Positions 43,638 through 52,375 of a DNA stretch of 64,000 nucleotides are shown one piece after another. This stretch comes from Candidatus Bathyarchaeota archaeon. Its GTDB lineage: Archaea > Thermoproteota > Bathyarchaeia > Bathyarchaeales > SOJC01. A model generated the notes under the pieces. The model was not told where the DNA came from. It saw only the letters and a list, made by a program, of their open reading frames with translations, and searched no databases. Every line of letters begins with the position of its first letter. The first letter of the stretch is position 1. The stretch lies in the NCBI GenBank assembly GCA_020341775.1, contig CP070835.1, forward strand, positions 1,246,229-1,310,228, given 5' to 3'. Position numbers and translations under genes: made by a program.

Positions 43638-44485
43638 GGGGAGTGGCCCGATTGGCTGTGCACCCTCTGCGCCAGTTAGGGCGATGTTGTTCGAATGCAT
43701 GTATCATGCTGAAGCTAGGTGGCTCGGTTATAACCAAAAAGCGGGAACCTATGACGGCCAACCTGAAAGCCATAAAACGACTGGCTAGGGAGATAGCTAC
43801 CGCAAGTGTTGAACAGCTAATCATTGTGCATGGTGGCGGTAGTTTTGGTCATCCACTGGCAAAACAATATAAAATCATTGAAGGTTACAGAGATCCTGCC
43901 CAAATTGAAGGCTTTTCGAAAACTCATCAAGCTATGCTGGAGCTAAATAAGCTGGTTGTGAATACGCTAATATCCCATAATATACCTGCTTTCTCTGTTT
44001 CGCCTTCTTCCTGCGTAGTTACGAAGGCAGGTCGAATACAAACATTATACGACGGTGCTTTAACACGGCTTCTTGCAACTGGATTTGTACCAGTGCTCTT
44101 TGGAGACGCTGTTTTAGACAGCGACAAGGGATTTGCTGTGCTTTCTGGCGATCAATTAATTGCTGCTTTAGCAATAATGTTCAAGGCTGAAAAGATTATC
44201 ATGGGCGTAGACGTAAATGGCTTATACCCAGCTGACCCCACGACGAATGCTCAATTAGATTTATTACCTCATATCACATTGAAAGATTTGAAAATCCTGC
44301 TGAACAACATTGAAGAAGCAAAGGTGACCGATGTGACGGGGGGAATGTTGGGCAAGATTTCAGAATTGATTCCAGCTATTAGCGCGGGTATTAAAACATT
44401 TATTGTCAACGCTTCGAAAGAAGATACTGTATACAAGGCGCTTGAAGGAAAAAAAGTAGTCGGCACAATAATCGAGAAAGAGTGA
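43634..44485 (+). CDS. Isopentenyl phosphate kinase
   Basis: An amino-acid-kinase-fold enzyme that phosphorylates isopentenyl phosphate in the archaeal mevalonate pathway. Its signature blocks are MLKLGGSVITKK, the catalytic His in HGGGSFGHPLAKQY and GDAVLDSDKGFAVLSGDQL. The C-terminal TDVTGGMLGKI block completes the fold. The ATG at 43634 overlaps the MEMO stop (ATGA). A shorter form from 43706 is possible, but the first strand would be clipped. The leading 20 or so residues are basic and Cys-rich and may be untranslated. Confidence 0.88.
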   Translation: MRGVARLAVHPLRQLGRCCSNACIMLKLGGSVITKKREPMTANLKAIKRLAREIATASVEQLIIVHGGGSFGHPLAKQYKIIEGYRDPAQIEGFSKTHQAMLELNKLVVNTLISHNIPAFSVSPSSCVVTKAGRIQTLYDGALTRLLATGFVPVLFGDAVLDSDKGFAVLSGDQLIAALAIMFKAEKIIMGVDVNGLYPADPTTNAQLDLLPHITLKDLKILLNNIEEAKVTDVTGGMLGKISELIPAISAGIKTFIVNASKEDTVYKALEGKKVVGTIIEKE

Positions 44486-45585
44486 ACAATTTGCCGAGTC
44501 AAACAGAGAACAGGAAAGTTGAACACATTAACATATCCTTGCAAAAAGATGTTCAGGCTAGGAAGATTAGCACGGGATTTGAAGACGTTTATTTTGTTCA
44601 CCAAGCGTTGCCCGAAATCAATCGGGATGAGATTTGTCCTTCTACATGTTTTCTTGGCCACAAGTTTTCTGCCCCACTCTTTGTTGGGGCGATGACAGGG
44701 GGAACGCCAGAAGCTGCAAAAATCAACCGCTCCATCGCTGAGGCAGTTGAGGAACTTGGCTTAGGCATGGGTGTTGGAAGCCAAAGAGCTGCTTTGGAAG
44801 ACCCCAGGCTAAGATCAACCTACAAAATCGTTAGGAAAAAAGCTCCAAACGCGTTTCTAGTTGCCAATATTGGAGCCCCTCAACTCGCCAAAGGGTATGG
44901 TGTGAAAGAGGTTATGGAGGCTGTTGAGATGATTAGAGCCGATGCTTTGGCTATCCACCTAAATCCACTGCAAGAAGCCATTCAACCTGAAGGCGAAGCA
45001 AGTTATAAAGGGTGTCTGCAAAAAATAGGGGACTTGGCAGAAACGCTGCAAGTACCCTTGATTGTAAAGGAAACAGGAGCTGGCATATCCGCAGAAGTTG
45101 CACAAAAGCTTGAACGGGTAGGGGTAGAATGCGTGGATGTGTCGGGAGCTGGTGGAACCAGTTGGGCAGCCGTTGAGTATTACCGAGCTGAATCCTCTAA
45201 CGATACGCTTCGCAAACGATTAGGAGAGAGTTTTTGGGACTGGGGAGTCCCTACTGTGGCGAGCATTGTAGAAGTCGTTCAATCCACAAAACTCAAACCA
45301 ATAGCTTCTGGAGGGATTCGAACAGGCAGCCAAATAGCGAAAGCCTTGGCATTGGGCGCAGACATGACGAGTATTTCAACTCCAATCCTGCGTCCCGCCA
45401 TCGAAAGCGCTGAAGAAGTGGAAAAAACCTTGAGTTTCCTCATTGAAGAGTTGATAAACAGCATGTTTCTCATAGGTGCAGAATCAGTGGACAAATTAAA
45501 GAAGGCCTCTTTGGTGATCTTAGGAAAAACTGCAACGTGGCTCGAAAGGCGAGGATTTAAGCCTGAAGCTTATGCAAGGCGATAA
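44482..45585 (+). CDS. fni: Type 2 isopentenyl-diphosphate isomerase
   Basis: This FMN-dependent isomerase interconverts IPP and DMAPP. The landmarks are KISTGFEDVYFVHQALPE, MTGGTPEAAKINRSIAEA, MGVGSQRAALEDP, HLNPLQEAIQPEGE and SGAGGTSWAAVE. Phosphate-binding ASGGIRTGSQIAKALALGAD is near the C-terminus. Length 367 is typical. The GTG start overlaps the kinase stop by 4 bp, and the next gene follows 2 bp after its stop. It supplies both C5 units to the neighbouring prenyl synthase. Confidence 0.96.
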   Translation: MNNLPSQTENRKVEHINISLQKDVQARKISTGFEDVYFVHQALPEINRDEICPSTCFLGHKFSAPLFVGAMTGGTPEAAKINRSIAEAVEELGLGMGVGSQRAALEDPRLRSTYKIVRKKAPNAFLVANIGAPQLAKGYGVKEVMEAVEMIRADALAIHLNPLQEAIQPEGEASYKGCLQKIGDLAETLQVPLIVKETGAGISAEVAQKLERVGVECVDVSGAGGTSWAAVEYYRAESSNDTLRKRLGESFWDWGVPTVASIVEVVQSTKLKPIASGGIRTGSQIAKALALGADMTSISTPILRPAIESAEEVEKTLSFLIEELINSMFLIGAESVDKLKKASLVILGKTATWLERRGFKPEAYARR

Positions 45586-45587
45586 TT

Positions 45588-46658
45588 ATGCACATCGAAG
45601 AGTTTCTGGAAGAACAAGTTCCTGCTATTGATGCGATGATAGAACAGTTTATTCCAAGGAAATTTGAGAAACATTCGACTATCTTCGAAGTTAGTGTGCC
45701 ACAATACGCAAACAACTTTGAAGCTTTAAATGAAGCGCTCGCAAAGCCCATTTGGGAATTTCTTGACAGAGGTGGAAAACGGTGGAGACCGAGTCTGTTC
45801 CTTCTAATTTGTGAATCGTTAGGAAAAAATCCTAAGGACTTCATGGAATATGCCATTATACCCGAAGTCATACATAATGGAACCTTAATGATTGACGATA
45901 TTGAAGATCAATCGGAACTGCGCAGGGGAAAACCCTGTACCTATAAGCTGTTTGGCCTGGACATTGCAATAAACACTGGCAACGCCCTGTATTACCTCCC
46001 CCTTCTCCCTCTCATTAAGAACCGAAATAGAATCCCATCTAACATCTTGAGCAAAGTCTATGAGATTTACGTAATAGAAATGATCAATCTAAGTTTTGGA
46101 CAAGCTATGGACATCGCGTGGCACAACGAACTAGCGGATGCAGATATGATCGACGAACAAAGCTACTTGCAGATGTGCGCCTACAAAACTGGAACCCTAG
46201 CTAGAATTGCTGCAAAGCTGGCCGCAGTATTATCGGGGGCTGATGACAGGCTGACTGACAAGCTTGGACGTTTTGCAGAGTCCATAGGCGTTGCTTTTCA
46301 AATACAAGATGACATCTTAGACTTAACTGGAGAGGAGTTTACAAAGAAAAAGGGCGCACGCGGAATGGACATTACTGAAGGTAAGCGAACACTGATGTTA
46401 ATTCACACTCACCAAAAAGCAACGCCTGCTGACAAGGAAAGACTGAAACAGATTCTTAAGATGCAAACAAAAAAACAGGAATTACGTGACGAAGCAATAT
46501 CTATCTTAGAAAAATACAATTCAATAGAATACGCGAAAGAATATGCCCATAAAATTCTCAGACAAAGCTGGAGCGACGTGGACAGGCTATTGCCATCTTC
46601 ACCTGCAAAGGAAAAACTACGCGCCTTCGCCACCTATCTCATCGAGAGAGACATATGA
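45588..46658 (+). CDS. idsA: Geranylgeranyl diphosphate synthase-type polyprenyl synthase
   Basis: An all-helical prenyltransferase that makes the C20 precursor of archaeal lipids. First Asp-rich motif: MIDDIEDQSELRRGKPC; second: QIQDDILDLTGEEFTKKKG. The GGKRWRPSL substrate block is near residue 63. The 356 residues are a little longer than average, with a helical N-terminal lead (EEFLEEQVPAIDAMIEQFI). It directly precedes gltX with no gap. Product chain length (C20 or C25) cannot be set by eye. Confidence 0.92.
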   Translation: MHIEEFLEEQVPAIDAMIEQFIPRKFEKHSTIFEVSVPQYANNFEALNEALAKPIWEFLDRGGKRWRPSLFLLICESLGKNPKDFMEYAIIPEVIHNGTLMIDDIEDQSELRRGKPCTYKLFGLDIAINTGNALYYLPLLPLIKNRNRIPSNILSKVYEIYVIEMINLSFGQAMDIAWHNELADADMIDEQSYLQMCAYKTGTLARIAAKLAAVLSGADDRLTDKLGRFAESIGVAFQIQDDILDLTGEEFTKKKGARGMDITEGKRTLMLIHTHQKATPADKERLKQILKMQTKKQELRDEAISILEKYNSIEYAKEYAHKILRQSWSDVDRLLPSSPAKEKLRAFATYLIERDI

Positions 46659-48413
46659 GTGACTACCTTGTCCTTTGAAGATGAACTTAAGGAAAGAATC
46701 AAGAAAATTGCACTTCTAAATGCAGTCAACTTTCAAGGAAAAGCTAGACAAGAGCCAGTTGTCGGGAAGCTGCTCGCTGAAATGCCCCAATTGAAAGCAA
46801 AAATCAAAGACATAACGCCCATCGTAGCCAAGATTGTTGAAGACGTCAATAACATGGATCTCCCAGAACAAAAAATGACCGTGCAAAGGAGTTGGCCTGA
46901 AACTCTTATTCGCAAAAAAATGAACCAACAGAAAGAACTCTCACCCTTGCCGAATGTCGATAAAAATAAAGTTGTTGTGACGCGGTTCTCGCCCAATCCC
47001 GACGCCCCCATCCACTTAGGATCTTCAAGAGCAATAATCTTGTGTCATGAATATGCGAAGATCTACGATGGAAAATTCCTGGTGCGCTTTGAAGACACCG
47101 ATCCAAAGTTGAAACGACCACAATTAATGTTTTATGACCAGATAAAGCGCGACTTAGAGTGGTTAGACTGCGAGCCTGACAAGTATTTCATTCAAAGCGA
47201 TCGTCTCGCCATTTACTACAACCATGCAGAGTGGCTGCTAAAAGAAGGCCATGCATATGTTTGCACCTGCAAATCTGAAGTTTTCAAAAAATTGATTTTG
47301 ACCAAAAAACCCTGCCCCTGCCGCGGCTTCACTCCTCAAGAGCAAATGAGGCGATGGCATAACATGCTTGACGGCACCTACCAAGAGGGAGAAGCCGTTG
47401 TTCGCATCAAGACAGATCTTACTCATCCGAATCCCGCTGTTCGCGACTGGCCTGCGCTTCGCATAATCGACACTGAGAAACATCGCCATCCTCGAGTCGG
47501 CAGCAAATATCGTGTCTGGCCATTATACAACCTTGCATGCGGAATCGATGACCACCTAATGGGCATAACGCACATAATACGTGGAAAAGAACACCTAACG
47601 AACCAAGTTCGACAAGAGTACATGTACGACTATTTTGGTTGGATTTACCCAGAAGCTATTCATTATGGACGTTTAAAAATCGCTGGCGCATATTTAAGCA
47701 AATCAAAGATTATGCAAGGAATACGTGAAGGAATCTATAAGAGCTGGGATGACCCTAGACTTGCAACCTTCTTTGCGCTCAGACTTAGAGGCATTCAACC
47801 TGATGCAATAAGGCAGCTAATAATCGATGTTGGACCAAAAAGCCAAGATATCACGTTGAGCTGGGAAAATCTTTACGCACACAATCGAAAAATAATTGAA
47901 CCTAAAGCCAACCGTTACTTCTTTGTCGCTAATCCTCTAATGCTGGTCGTGAAAGGCATCACCCACACATTCACAGCAGAAATTCCTTCACACCCTGATC
48001 ATCCCGAAAGAGGATCTAGAAAATTCGATGTCCAACCTAGTGAGGGCATCACAAAATTTTGGATCGCAACAAAAGATGCTGAAAACATGGAGGAGGGTCA
48101 AGTAATTCGATTGATGGAACTCTTTAATATAATGGTTGAAAATACAGAAAACGGTGTCTTAAGGGCAGCATTTCATAGTCAAAGATATGATGAAGCTAGA
48201 AAGGTTAAAGCCCCATTAATCCACTGGATCCCAGAAAATAGAGCCGTACGCTGTCATGTTGTAATGCCAGACGCATCAGTCGTCCAACGTCTGGCTGAGG
48301 AGAGCTTCAAAAGGCTACAAAACGGCACTATCGCGCAGTTTGAGCGCTTTGGGTTCATTAGAGTAGATAGCAACAAAGAAGGTCTCCTACAAGCTTATTA
48401 TTGTCACCGCTGA
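46659..48413 (+). CDS. gltX: Glutamyl-tRNA synthetase, archaeal type
   Basis: A class I synthetase of 584 residues with an archaeal/eukaryotic layout. The N-terminal helical part leads to the catalytic HIGH-like motif in RFSPNPDAPIHLGSSRA. The KMSKS-like loop reads GAYLSKSKIMQGI. A four-cysteine motif (CTCKSEVF and CPCRG) lies in the insertion. Domain order ends in the beta-barrel anticodon domains (IEPKANRYFFVANPL). In archaea it commonly charges both tRNA-Glu and tRNA-Gln, with later amidation. It ends the long plus-strand operon; 129 bp without a gene follow. Confidence 0.95.
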   Translation: MTTLSFEDELKERIKKIALLNAVNFQGKARQEPVVGKLLAEMPQLKAKIKDITPIVAKIVEDVNNMDLPEQKMTVQRSWPETLIRKKMNQQKELSPLPNVDKNKVVVTRFSPNPDAPIHLGSSRAIILCHEYAKIYDGKFLVRFEDTDPKLKRPQLMFYDQIKRDLEWLDCEPDKYFIQSDRLAIYYNHAEWLLKEGHAYVCTCKSEVFKKLILTKKPCPCRGFTPQEQMRRWHNMLDGTYQEGEAVVRIKTDLTHPNPAVRDWPALRIIDTEKHRHPRVGSKYRVWPLYNLACGIDDHLMGITHIIRGKEHLTNQVRQEYMYDYFGWIYPEAIHYGRLKIAGAYLSKSKIMQGIREGIYKSWDDPRLATFFALRLRGIQPDAIRQLIIDVGPKSQDITLSWENLYAHNRKIIEPKANRYFFVANPLMLVVKGITHTFTAEIPSHPDHPERGSRKFDVQPSEGITKFWIATKDAENMEEGQVIRLMELFNIMVENTENGVLRAAFHSQRYDEARKVKAPLIHWIPENRAVRCHVVMPDASVVQRLAEESFKRLQNGTIAQFERFGFIRVDSNKEGLLQAYYCHR

Positions 48414-48542
48414 CACTTATCTCCAAGTAAAGAATGGCTGTCATAAACCGACATAGCCATCTAAGAACACTATTCTGAATCATTAGTCTGGCTTCCGAAG
48501 AGATTTATTCACTGAAACTCACTTTTAGAGGGAGATGCCTTC

Positions 48543-48878
48543 ATGCCTCGTTCAAAGTTAGAAAAATACTTGAATATACTAGAAGTTTTGGTTCGCAAAC
48601 CCCTGCATTTCGAGAAAATCTCGTATAAAGCAAACATGGACTGTCGCTTGTTGAAGCGATATCTTAATTCTTTAATCTCGCAAAAACTTGTTGAAGAACG
48701 ACCTTCTAGTAATGAGAAGGCGATCTACGCTATTACAGAACGGGGATTAGCGGTTTTTAAGACGTTGCAGGCACAGAAGTATCTTCGAAAACTCAAGAAT
48801 ATTCTCCCAATAGTTGAAGAGGCAAATGAAGTCGGTTCCTTACTTTCAAGACCAACCAGTGAACTTGAAGAGAGCTAA
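48543..48878 (+). CDS. Small winged-helix regulator
   Basis: This 111-residue protein has a winged helix: KLEKYLNILEVLVRKPLHFE leads to the recognition helix (DCRLLKRYLNSLISQKLVE), followed by the wing (KAIYAITERGLAVFKTL). It is the same archaeal HTH_45-like class as the gene at 13831-14172. The C-terminal tail is Glu- and Ser-rich. A GGGAG Shine-Dalgarno element precedes the ATG. No ligand domain is seen, and its target is unknown. Confidence 0.8.
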   Translation: MPRSKLEKYLNILEVLVRKPLHFEKISYKANMDCRLLKRYLNSLISQKLVEERPSSNEKAIYAITERGLAVFKTLQAQKYLRKLKNILPIVEEANEVGSLLSRPTSELEES

Positions 48879-48988
48879 TAAGTAAACGAGGTCAAAAAGA
48901 GGTTGGTCATATTTGAGACACACAAAATGTTTTACAATTTCAACGCAGGGGATTAGAATGGCTAATTTGTTTCGGTGAGGAAAATTCG

Positions 48989-49165
48989 TTGAGAGAAAAG
49001 AAAAGGGGCCCGCAAATGCTTGATGAGATTGAACAGAAACTTGAGACTAAAAATGGCCTCATAGATTTGGAGAAGCTAACTGATAGAATCAGCCTCAAAG
49101 ATCGCATCCAAGAAATGAAAATGCAAGAAGCCAGCAAGCCATTATACTTGAAACGTTACGAATAA
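48989..49165 (+). CDS. Small 58-residue protein
   Basis: A TTG at 48989, 8 nt after GTGAGG, starts a short frame reading REKKRGPQMLDEIEQKLE and ending KPLYLKRYE. Its mixed charged helix composition and well-placed Shine-Dalgarno site support translation. An internal ATG at 49016 is the alternative start. Function is unknown. It lies 110 bp after the winged-helix gene and may be part of its transcript. Confidence 0.5.
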   Translation: MREKKRGPQMLDEIEQKLETKNGLIDLEKLTDRISLKDRIQEMKMQEASKPLYLKRYE

Positions 49166-49333
49166 AGCAGCTGATTCTGAGTGTCTAACCTTGCGCTACA
49201 CTTTCGCAGCCTTTAGAAGTAGCCATTCCTAGTTGAGCGCAAAAATACCCCTACCCATTAGCTCATCCTTCATGAATCCTAAAGTTAACAAGAATTGTGG
49301 CTTTTTAGATGCAGCTTCCAAAAGAAGATGTAG

Positions 49334-49428
49334 TGCTCCGGCCGGGATTCGAACCCGGGTCTCCGGCTCGAAAGGCCGGAATACTTAGCCGGGCTATATT
49401 CGGCAGCGCTCAAGGCTTCTACCGGAGC
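49334..49428 (-). tRNA. tRNA-Glu (UUC) with a 20-nt insertion in the D arm
   Basis: The acceptor stem GCTCCGG pairs with CCGGAGC, with discriminator A. Anticodon arm is CCGGC-CTTTCGA-GCCGG, giving UUC; the T arm is CCGGG-TTCGAAT-CCCGG. The D arm is normal (TATAGCCCGGCTAAGTAT) only if 20 nt (49399-49418) are removed after position 10. The inserted piece can pair with the acceptor-proximal sequence (CGGTAG with CTGCCG), as expected for a bulge-helix-bulge splice site. CCA is not encoded. It is the only tRNA gene seen in the window. Confidence 0.85.
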
Positions 49429-49553
49429 CACTTTTTCCAGAGCATTAACCACATAAACGGTTCTCTTGAATAAACCTATCTCTTGAAGGACCTACAGATT
49501 GAGAGCTAAATACGTAAATATGACCAAGCCACAGAAGATGAGCGGTAGGCAAC

Positions 49554-50180
49554 ATGGGAAAGAATGCTGTGGCCATCTTGGGCATTTCCGGTAGTCCTCG
49601 CGAAGCATCTACAGCTTTTGCGGTGAAAGAAGCATTGAAGTATGCTACAGAAAAATTCAACGCACAAACTGACTATTTTTCTCTGCAAAACAAGAAGCTT
49701 AATTACTGCATTCACTGCGACCACTGTGTCAGGGAAAGAAGAGGATGCATTCAAAAAGATGATATGCTGAAGGCTTATGATAAAATGGAAAAGGCAGATG
49801 CCTTCATAATAGGCACCCCGGTCTACACTGGCTCTGTTAGTGGCCAATTGAAAACATTTTTTGACAGGTGTCGAGCCTTAGTTGCTAGGAATCCTAATGC
49901 TCTGAAAAATAAGGTCGGCGCCGGGTTGGCTGTAGGAGGAGACCGCCTTGGGGGGCAAGAACTTGCTTTACTAACTATCCATTCATTCTACTTGGCCAAC
50001 AAAATCATACCCACTAGCGGGGGGGCGTTTGGAGCTAATCTAGGAGGGACTCTATGGTCCCGAGATTTAGGAACAGAGGGCATAAAAAAAGATTCTGAAG
50101 GACTCCAGACAATCTACAGAACAATTAGCAGATTGATGAAGTTATCAATGTTCTTGAAAATTGGAGGACGCAAAATGTGA
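49554..50180 (+). CDS. Iron-sulfur flavoprotein (Isf type)
   Basis: An FMN-binding flavodoxin-like domain in this 208-residue protein begins ILGISGSPREASTA. It has a compact Cys motif CIHCDHCVRERRGC (about residues 49-62) that holds the 4Fe-4S cluster in Isf proteins, then the FMN block GTPVYTGSVSGQLKTFFDR. Isf proteins carry electrons from ferredoxin to FMN and act in oxidative stress or redox balance of anaerobic archaea. The next gene (AfpA) overlaps its stop by 4 bp, suggesting an electron-transfer pair. Confidence 0.88.
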   Translation: MGKNAVAILGISGSPREASTAFAVKEALKYATEKFNAQTDYFSLQNKKLNYCIHCDHCVRERRGCIQKDDMLKAYDKMEKADAFIIGTPVYTGSVSGQLKTFFDRCRALVARNPNALKNKVGAGLAVGGDRLGGQELALLTIHSFYLANKIIPTSGGAFGANLGGTLWSRDLGTEGIKKDSEGLQTIYRTISRLMKLSMFLKIGGRKM

Positions 50181-50791
50181 CCTTGAAAATTGCTTGGGGA
50201 ATAACAGGAAGTGGAGATCGCTTAGCAGAAAGCATTGATCTAGCCAAGAGTCTTCAGAAAAGATATGGTTTGGATATTGACATTATACTCTCAAAAGCCG
50301 GCGAAATGGTTGTCACTTGGTACAAACTCGTAGGATCATTGAAACAGAATTTCAGAGTTTTCATAGAAAGTACGCCCAATACACCTTTTCTTATTGGACC
50401 TCTGCAATTAGGAAAATATGATTTTCTGCTAATATGCCCAGCGACTGCTAATACTACGGCTAAAATAGCCCATGGAATAGCGGATTCCTTGCTGTCTAAT
50501 TGCGTTGCACAAGCAATGAAGGCAGGAATACCAGTGTTCATTTTCCCGGTAGACCAGAAAGCTGGAAAAGTTGAAACCTTGTTACCTAACAAGAAAAAAC
50601 TTACTCTTTATATGCGTGACGTCGACTTGGAAAATGCTGAGAAATTACGACATATGAATGGCATAGCTGTTCTTTCAAGCCCAAGTGAAATTGAATCTGC
50701 GATACTGGAGTTCTCGGAAGAGAAGAAGCGAAAATCTATGTCTATAGAGAAGAAAAAACTTTCTAAAACGCGTGATAGCTCAGTCAGATGA
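50177..50791 (+). CDS. afpA: Archaeoflavoprotein AfpA-like
   Basis: A flavoprotein of the HFCD/Dfp-like class, 204 residues. The landmarks are WGITGSGDRLAESI at the FMN strand, the PNTPFLIGPLQLGKYDFLLI region and CPATANTTAKIAHGIADSLL. The FPVDQKAGKVETLLPNKKKL block agrees with archaeoflavoprotein AfpA from Archaeoglobus, which forms a pair with Isf. The C-terminal 30 residues are a basic tail (KKRKSMSIEKKKLSKTR) that may be disordered. Electron acceptor is unknown. Confidence 0.85.
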   Translation: MTLKIAWGITGSGDRLAESIDLAKSLQKRYGLDIDIILSKAGEMVVTWYKLVGSLKQNFRVFIESTPNTPFLIGPLQLGKYDFLLICPATANTTAKIAHGIADSLLSNCVAQAMKAGIPVFIFPVDQKAGKVETLLPNKKKLTLYMRDVDLENAEKLRHMNGIAVLSSPSEIESAILEFSEEKKRKSMSIEKKKLSKTRDSSVR

Positions 50792-50876
50792 ATTGATAGG
50801 ACGATTATTAGTCACGTATCCTGCTAACGGTGTGCCTTCCTTTCAAAGTGAGTGGCTTCAAGGGTTTCTCGCACCA

Positions 50877-52154
50877 TTAAAATGATATTCTGGCTGAGTA
50901 GGGAAGCTTACCTAGCACTTTGATGGCTGCTTCGGACACTTCTGTTCTGTATGCTTCTTCAGTGTAAACTCTAACCACGTTTATGAATCCTTTTAATGCT
51001 TCAAAAATTTTAGAAACTTCACTGAGACGTTGAGGAATCCTTCGTCCATCTCTTGTTTTGTGAAAAACGGGGATTTCCATTGGTTCTAGGAGAGCTGAGT
51101 GATGGTAGGGCACGGAAGATAGTGTGGGTACGTCTATCACTATAAACTCCGATTTCACACCTGCTTTCTCAGCGATTCTGTCCCGCATTTCATTTCGGAT
51201 TTCTTCTGTGCTGAAGAGTCTTGAAACTGTTTTGTCTTTGACATGGAAGGTTTGGTCGTAAGCGCATTTGATTAGTCTTCTCCTTTCAAGGTTGTCCATG
51301 ATTCTGCGGGATTTTTCGCAGAGTTTCAACATTGTCCAGACAGTGTAATCATTCAAAGATAGGTATTCTTCAGGTTTCTTGAAGTTGATCAATCCTAACT
51401 CATCTTTTGCTTTTTCCATTGCCAGTGCAAGCATTATCTGAGCAGCTCGACTTACACGGTGGAAGTAAATGCTCTTGAAGGACTCTATTCGGGCCAGAAT
51501 GAAAGATTCTAGGGCAGATAGAGCGCCATAGTCAATAGCCAAATTTTCGTTTAAAACATCAATCATGTGAATTAGGCGGAAAACATCAACATTCCCATAT
51601 TTTGCGCCGGTGTGATAGGTGTCTCTTACAATGAAGTCGAGCTTGTCTACATCGATTGCGCTTTGAATTATTTGGTCAATGAATGCTTTTCCTTTTTGTT
51701 GCAGAGAACCTGTTGCGAGTTTCGCGACTTTATTTGGATTGAAGCCGACTTTCCTTAGAATGTCGCCTACCTCCGATTTTTCTATCACCCATGTAGTTAA
51801 TTCTTCATGGGTTTTATCGAGGAATTTTTCGAGCAGATGCTCGAAAACATGTGAAAAGGGTCCATGGCCAACATCGTGAAGCAGGGCTGCTAAGCGGATC
51901 ATCTGAGATTCATCATTTGACAAGTATTGAGTGATATTGGAGTTTTCGGTTATTCGCTGAGACAAATGTAAGGTTCCGATAGAGTGTTCAAAGCGAGTAT
52001 GGTTGGCACTGGGGTAAACATATTCTGCACCAGCCAGTTGGCGTAGTCTGTGGAGCCGCTGCATTGGAAATGAATCAACAACATCTTTCTCCGATTCTGT
52101 TATGTATACATAACCATAAACAGGATCTTTTATTTCACCCCAGCGTTGAGTCAT
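50877..52154 (-). CDS. HD-domain phosphohydrolase, SAMHD1/dNTPase-like
   Basis: This 425-residue metal-dependent hydrolase has HTRFEHSIGTLHLSQRI and LLHDVGHGPFSHVFE, which provide the H...HD...D metal ligands. DVDKLDFIVRDTYHTG adds the fourth Asp and the substrate helix. Domain layout is like SAMHD1 and archaeal dNTP triphosphohydrolases that lower deoxynucleotide pools. Nucleotide specificity is not readable. It is convergent with the AfpA gene and 221 bp from the divergent thymidylate kinase gene, an interesting neighbour for nucleotide balance. Confidence 0.88.
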   Translation of the reverse strand: MTQRWGEIKDPVYGYVYITESEKDVVDSFPMQRLHRLRQLAGAEYVYPSANHTRFEHSIGTLHLSQRITENSNITQYLSNDESQMIRLAALLHDVGHGPFSHVFEHLLEKFLDKTHEELTTWVIEKSEVGDILRKVGFNPNKVAKLATGSLQQKGKAFIDQIIQSAIDVDKLDFIVRDTYHTGAKYGNVDVFRLIHMIDVLNENLAIDYGALSALESFILARIESFKSIYFHRVSRAAQIMLALAMEKAKDELGLINFKKPEEYLSLNDYTVWTMLKLCEKSRRIMDNLERRRLIKCAYDQTFHVKDKTVSRLFSTEEIRNEMRDRIAEKAGVKSEFIVIDVPTLSSVPYHHSALLEPMEIPVFHKTRDGRRIPQRLSEVSKIFEALKGFINVVRVYTEEAYRTEVSEAAIKVLGKLPYSARISF

Positions 52155-52375
52155 TGGTTTTTAGTACTCCATTTTCTTGTCTTGGTTTTTAACATATAAA
52201 GATGTGTTCCGCAAGATCCTAAATGAATTGCGTGAATGCGGTTTTATAGATCTTGAATTCGCGAGTATTCCTTAAATTAGACTTTCAGAATCGGACAGAT
52301 GCGCTTTTAACTAGCTCTTGCGATAACTTATCGTAATTGTCTCTTGGTAGTGCGTGAACAAAGGGATAATGAACA

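Noticed and set aside
46659-48413. The HIGH motif of GluRS reads HLGS, which looked like a lost catalytic residue
   Set aside because: Archaeal GluRS enzymes commonly have a GS variant at this place, and the rest of the active site is intact.
52204-52275. A 23-codon frame with protein-like composition (starting VFRKILNELRE) in the gap between the HD hydrolase and tmk
   Set aside because: Too short to support, no Shine-Dalgarno site, and no family recognised; it may be a decayed fragment.
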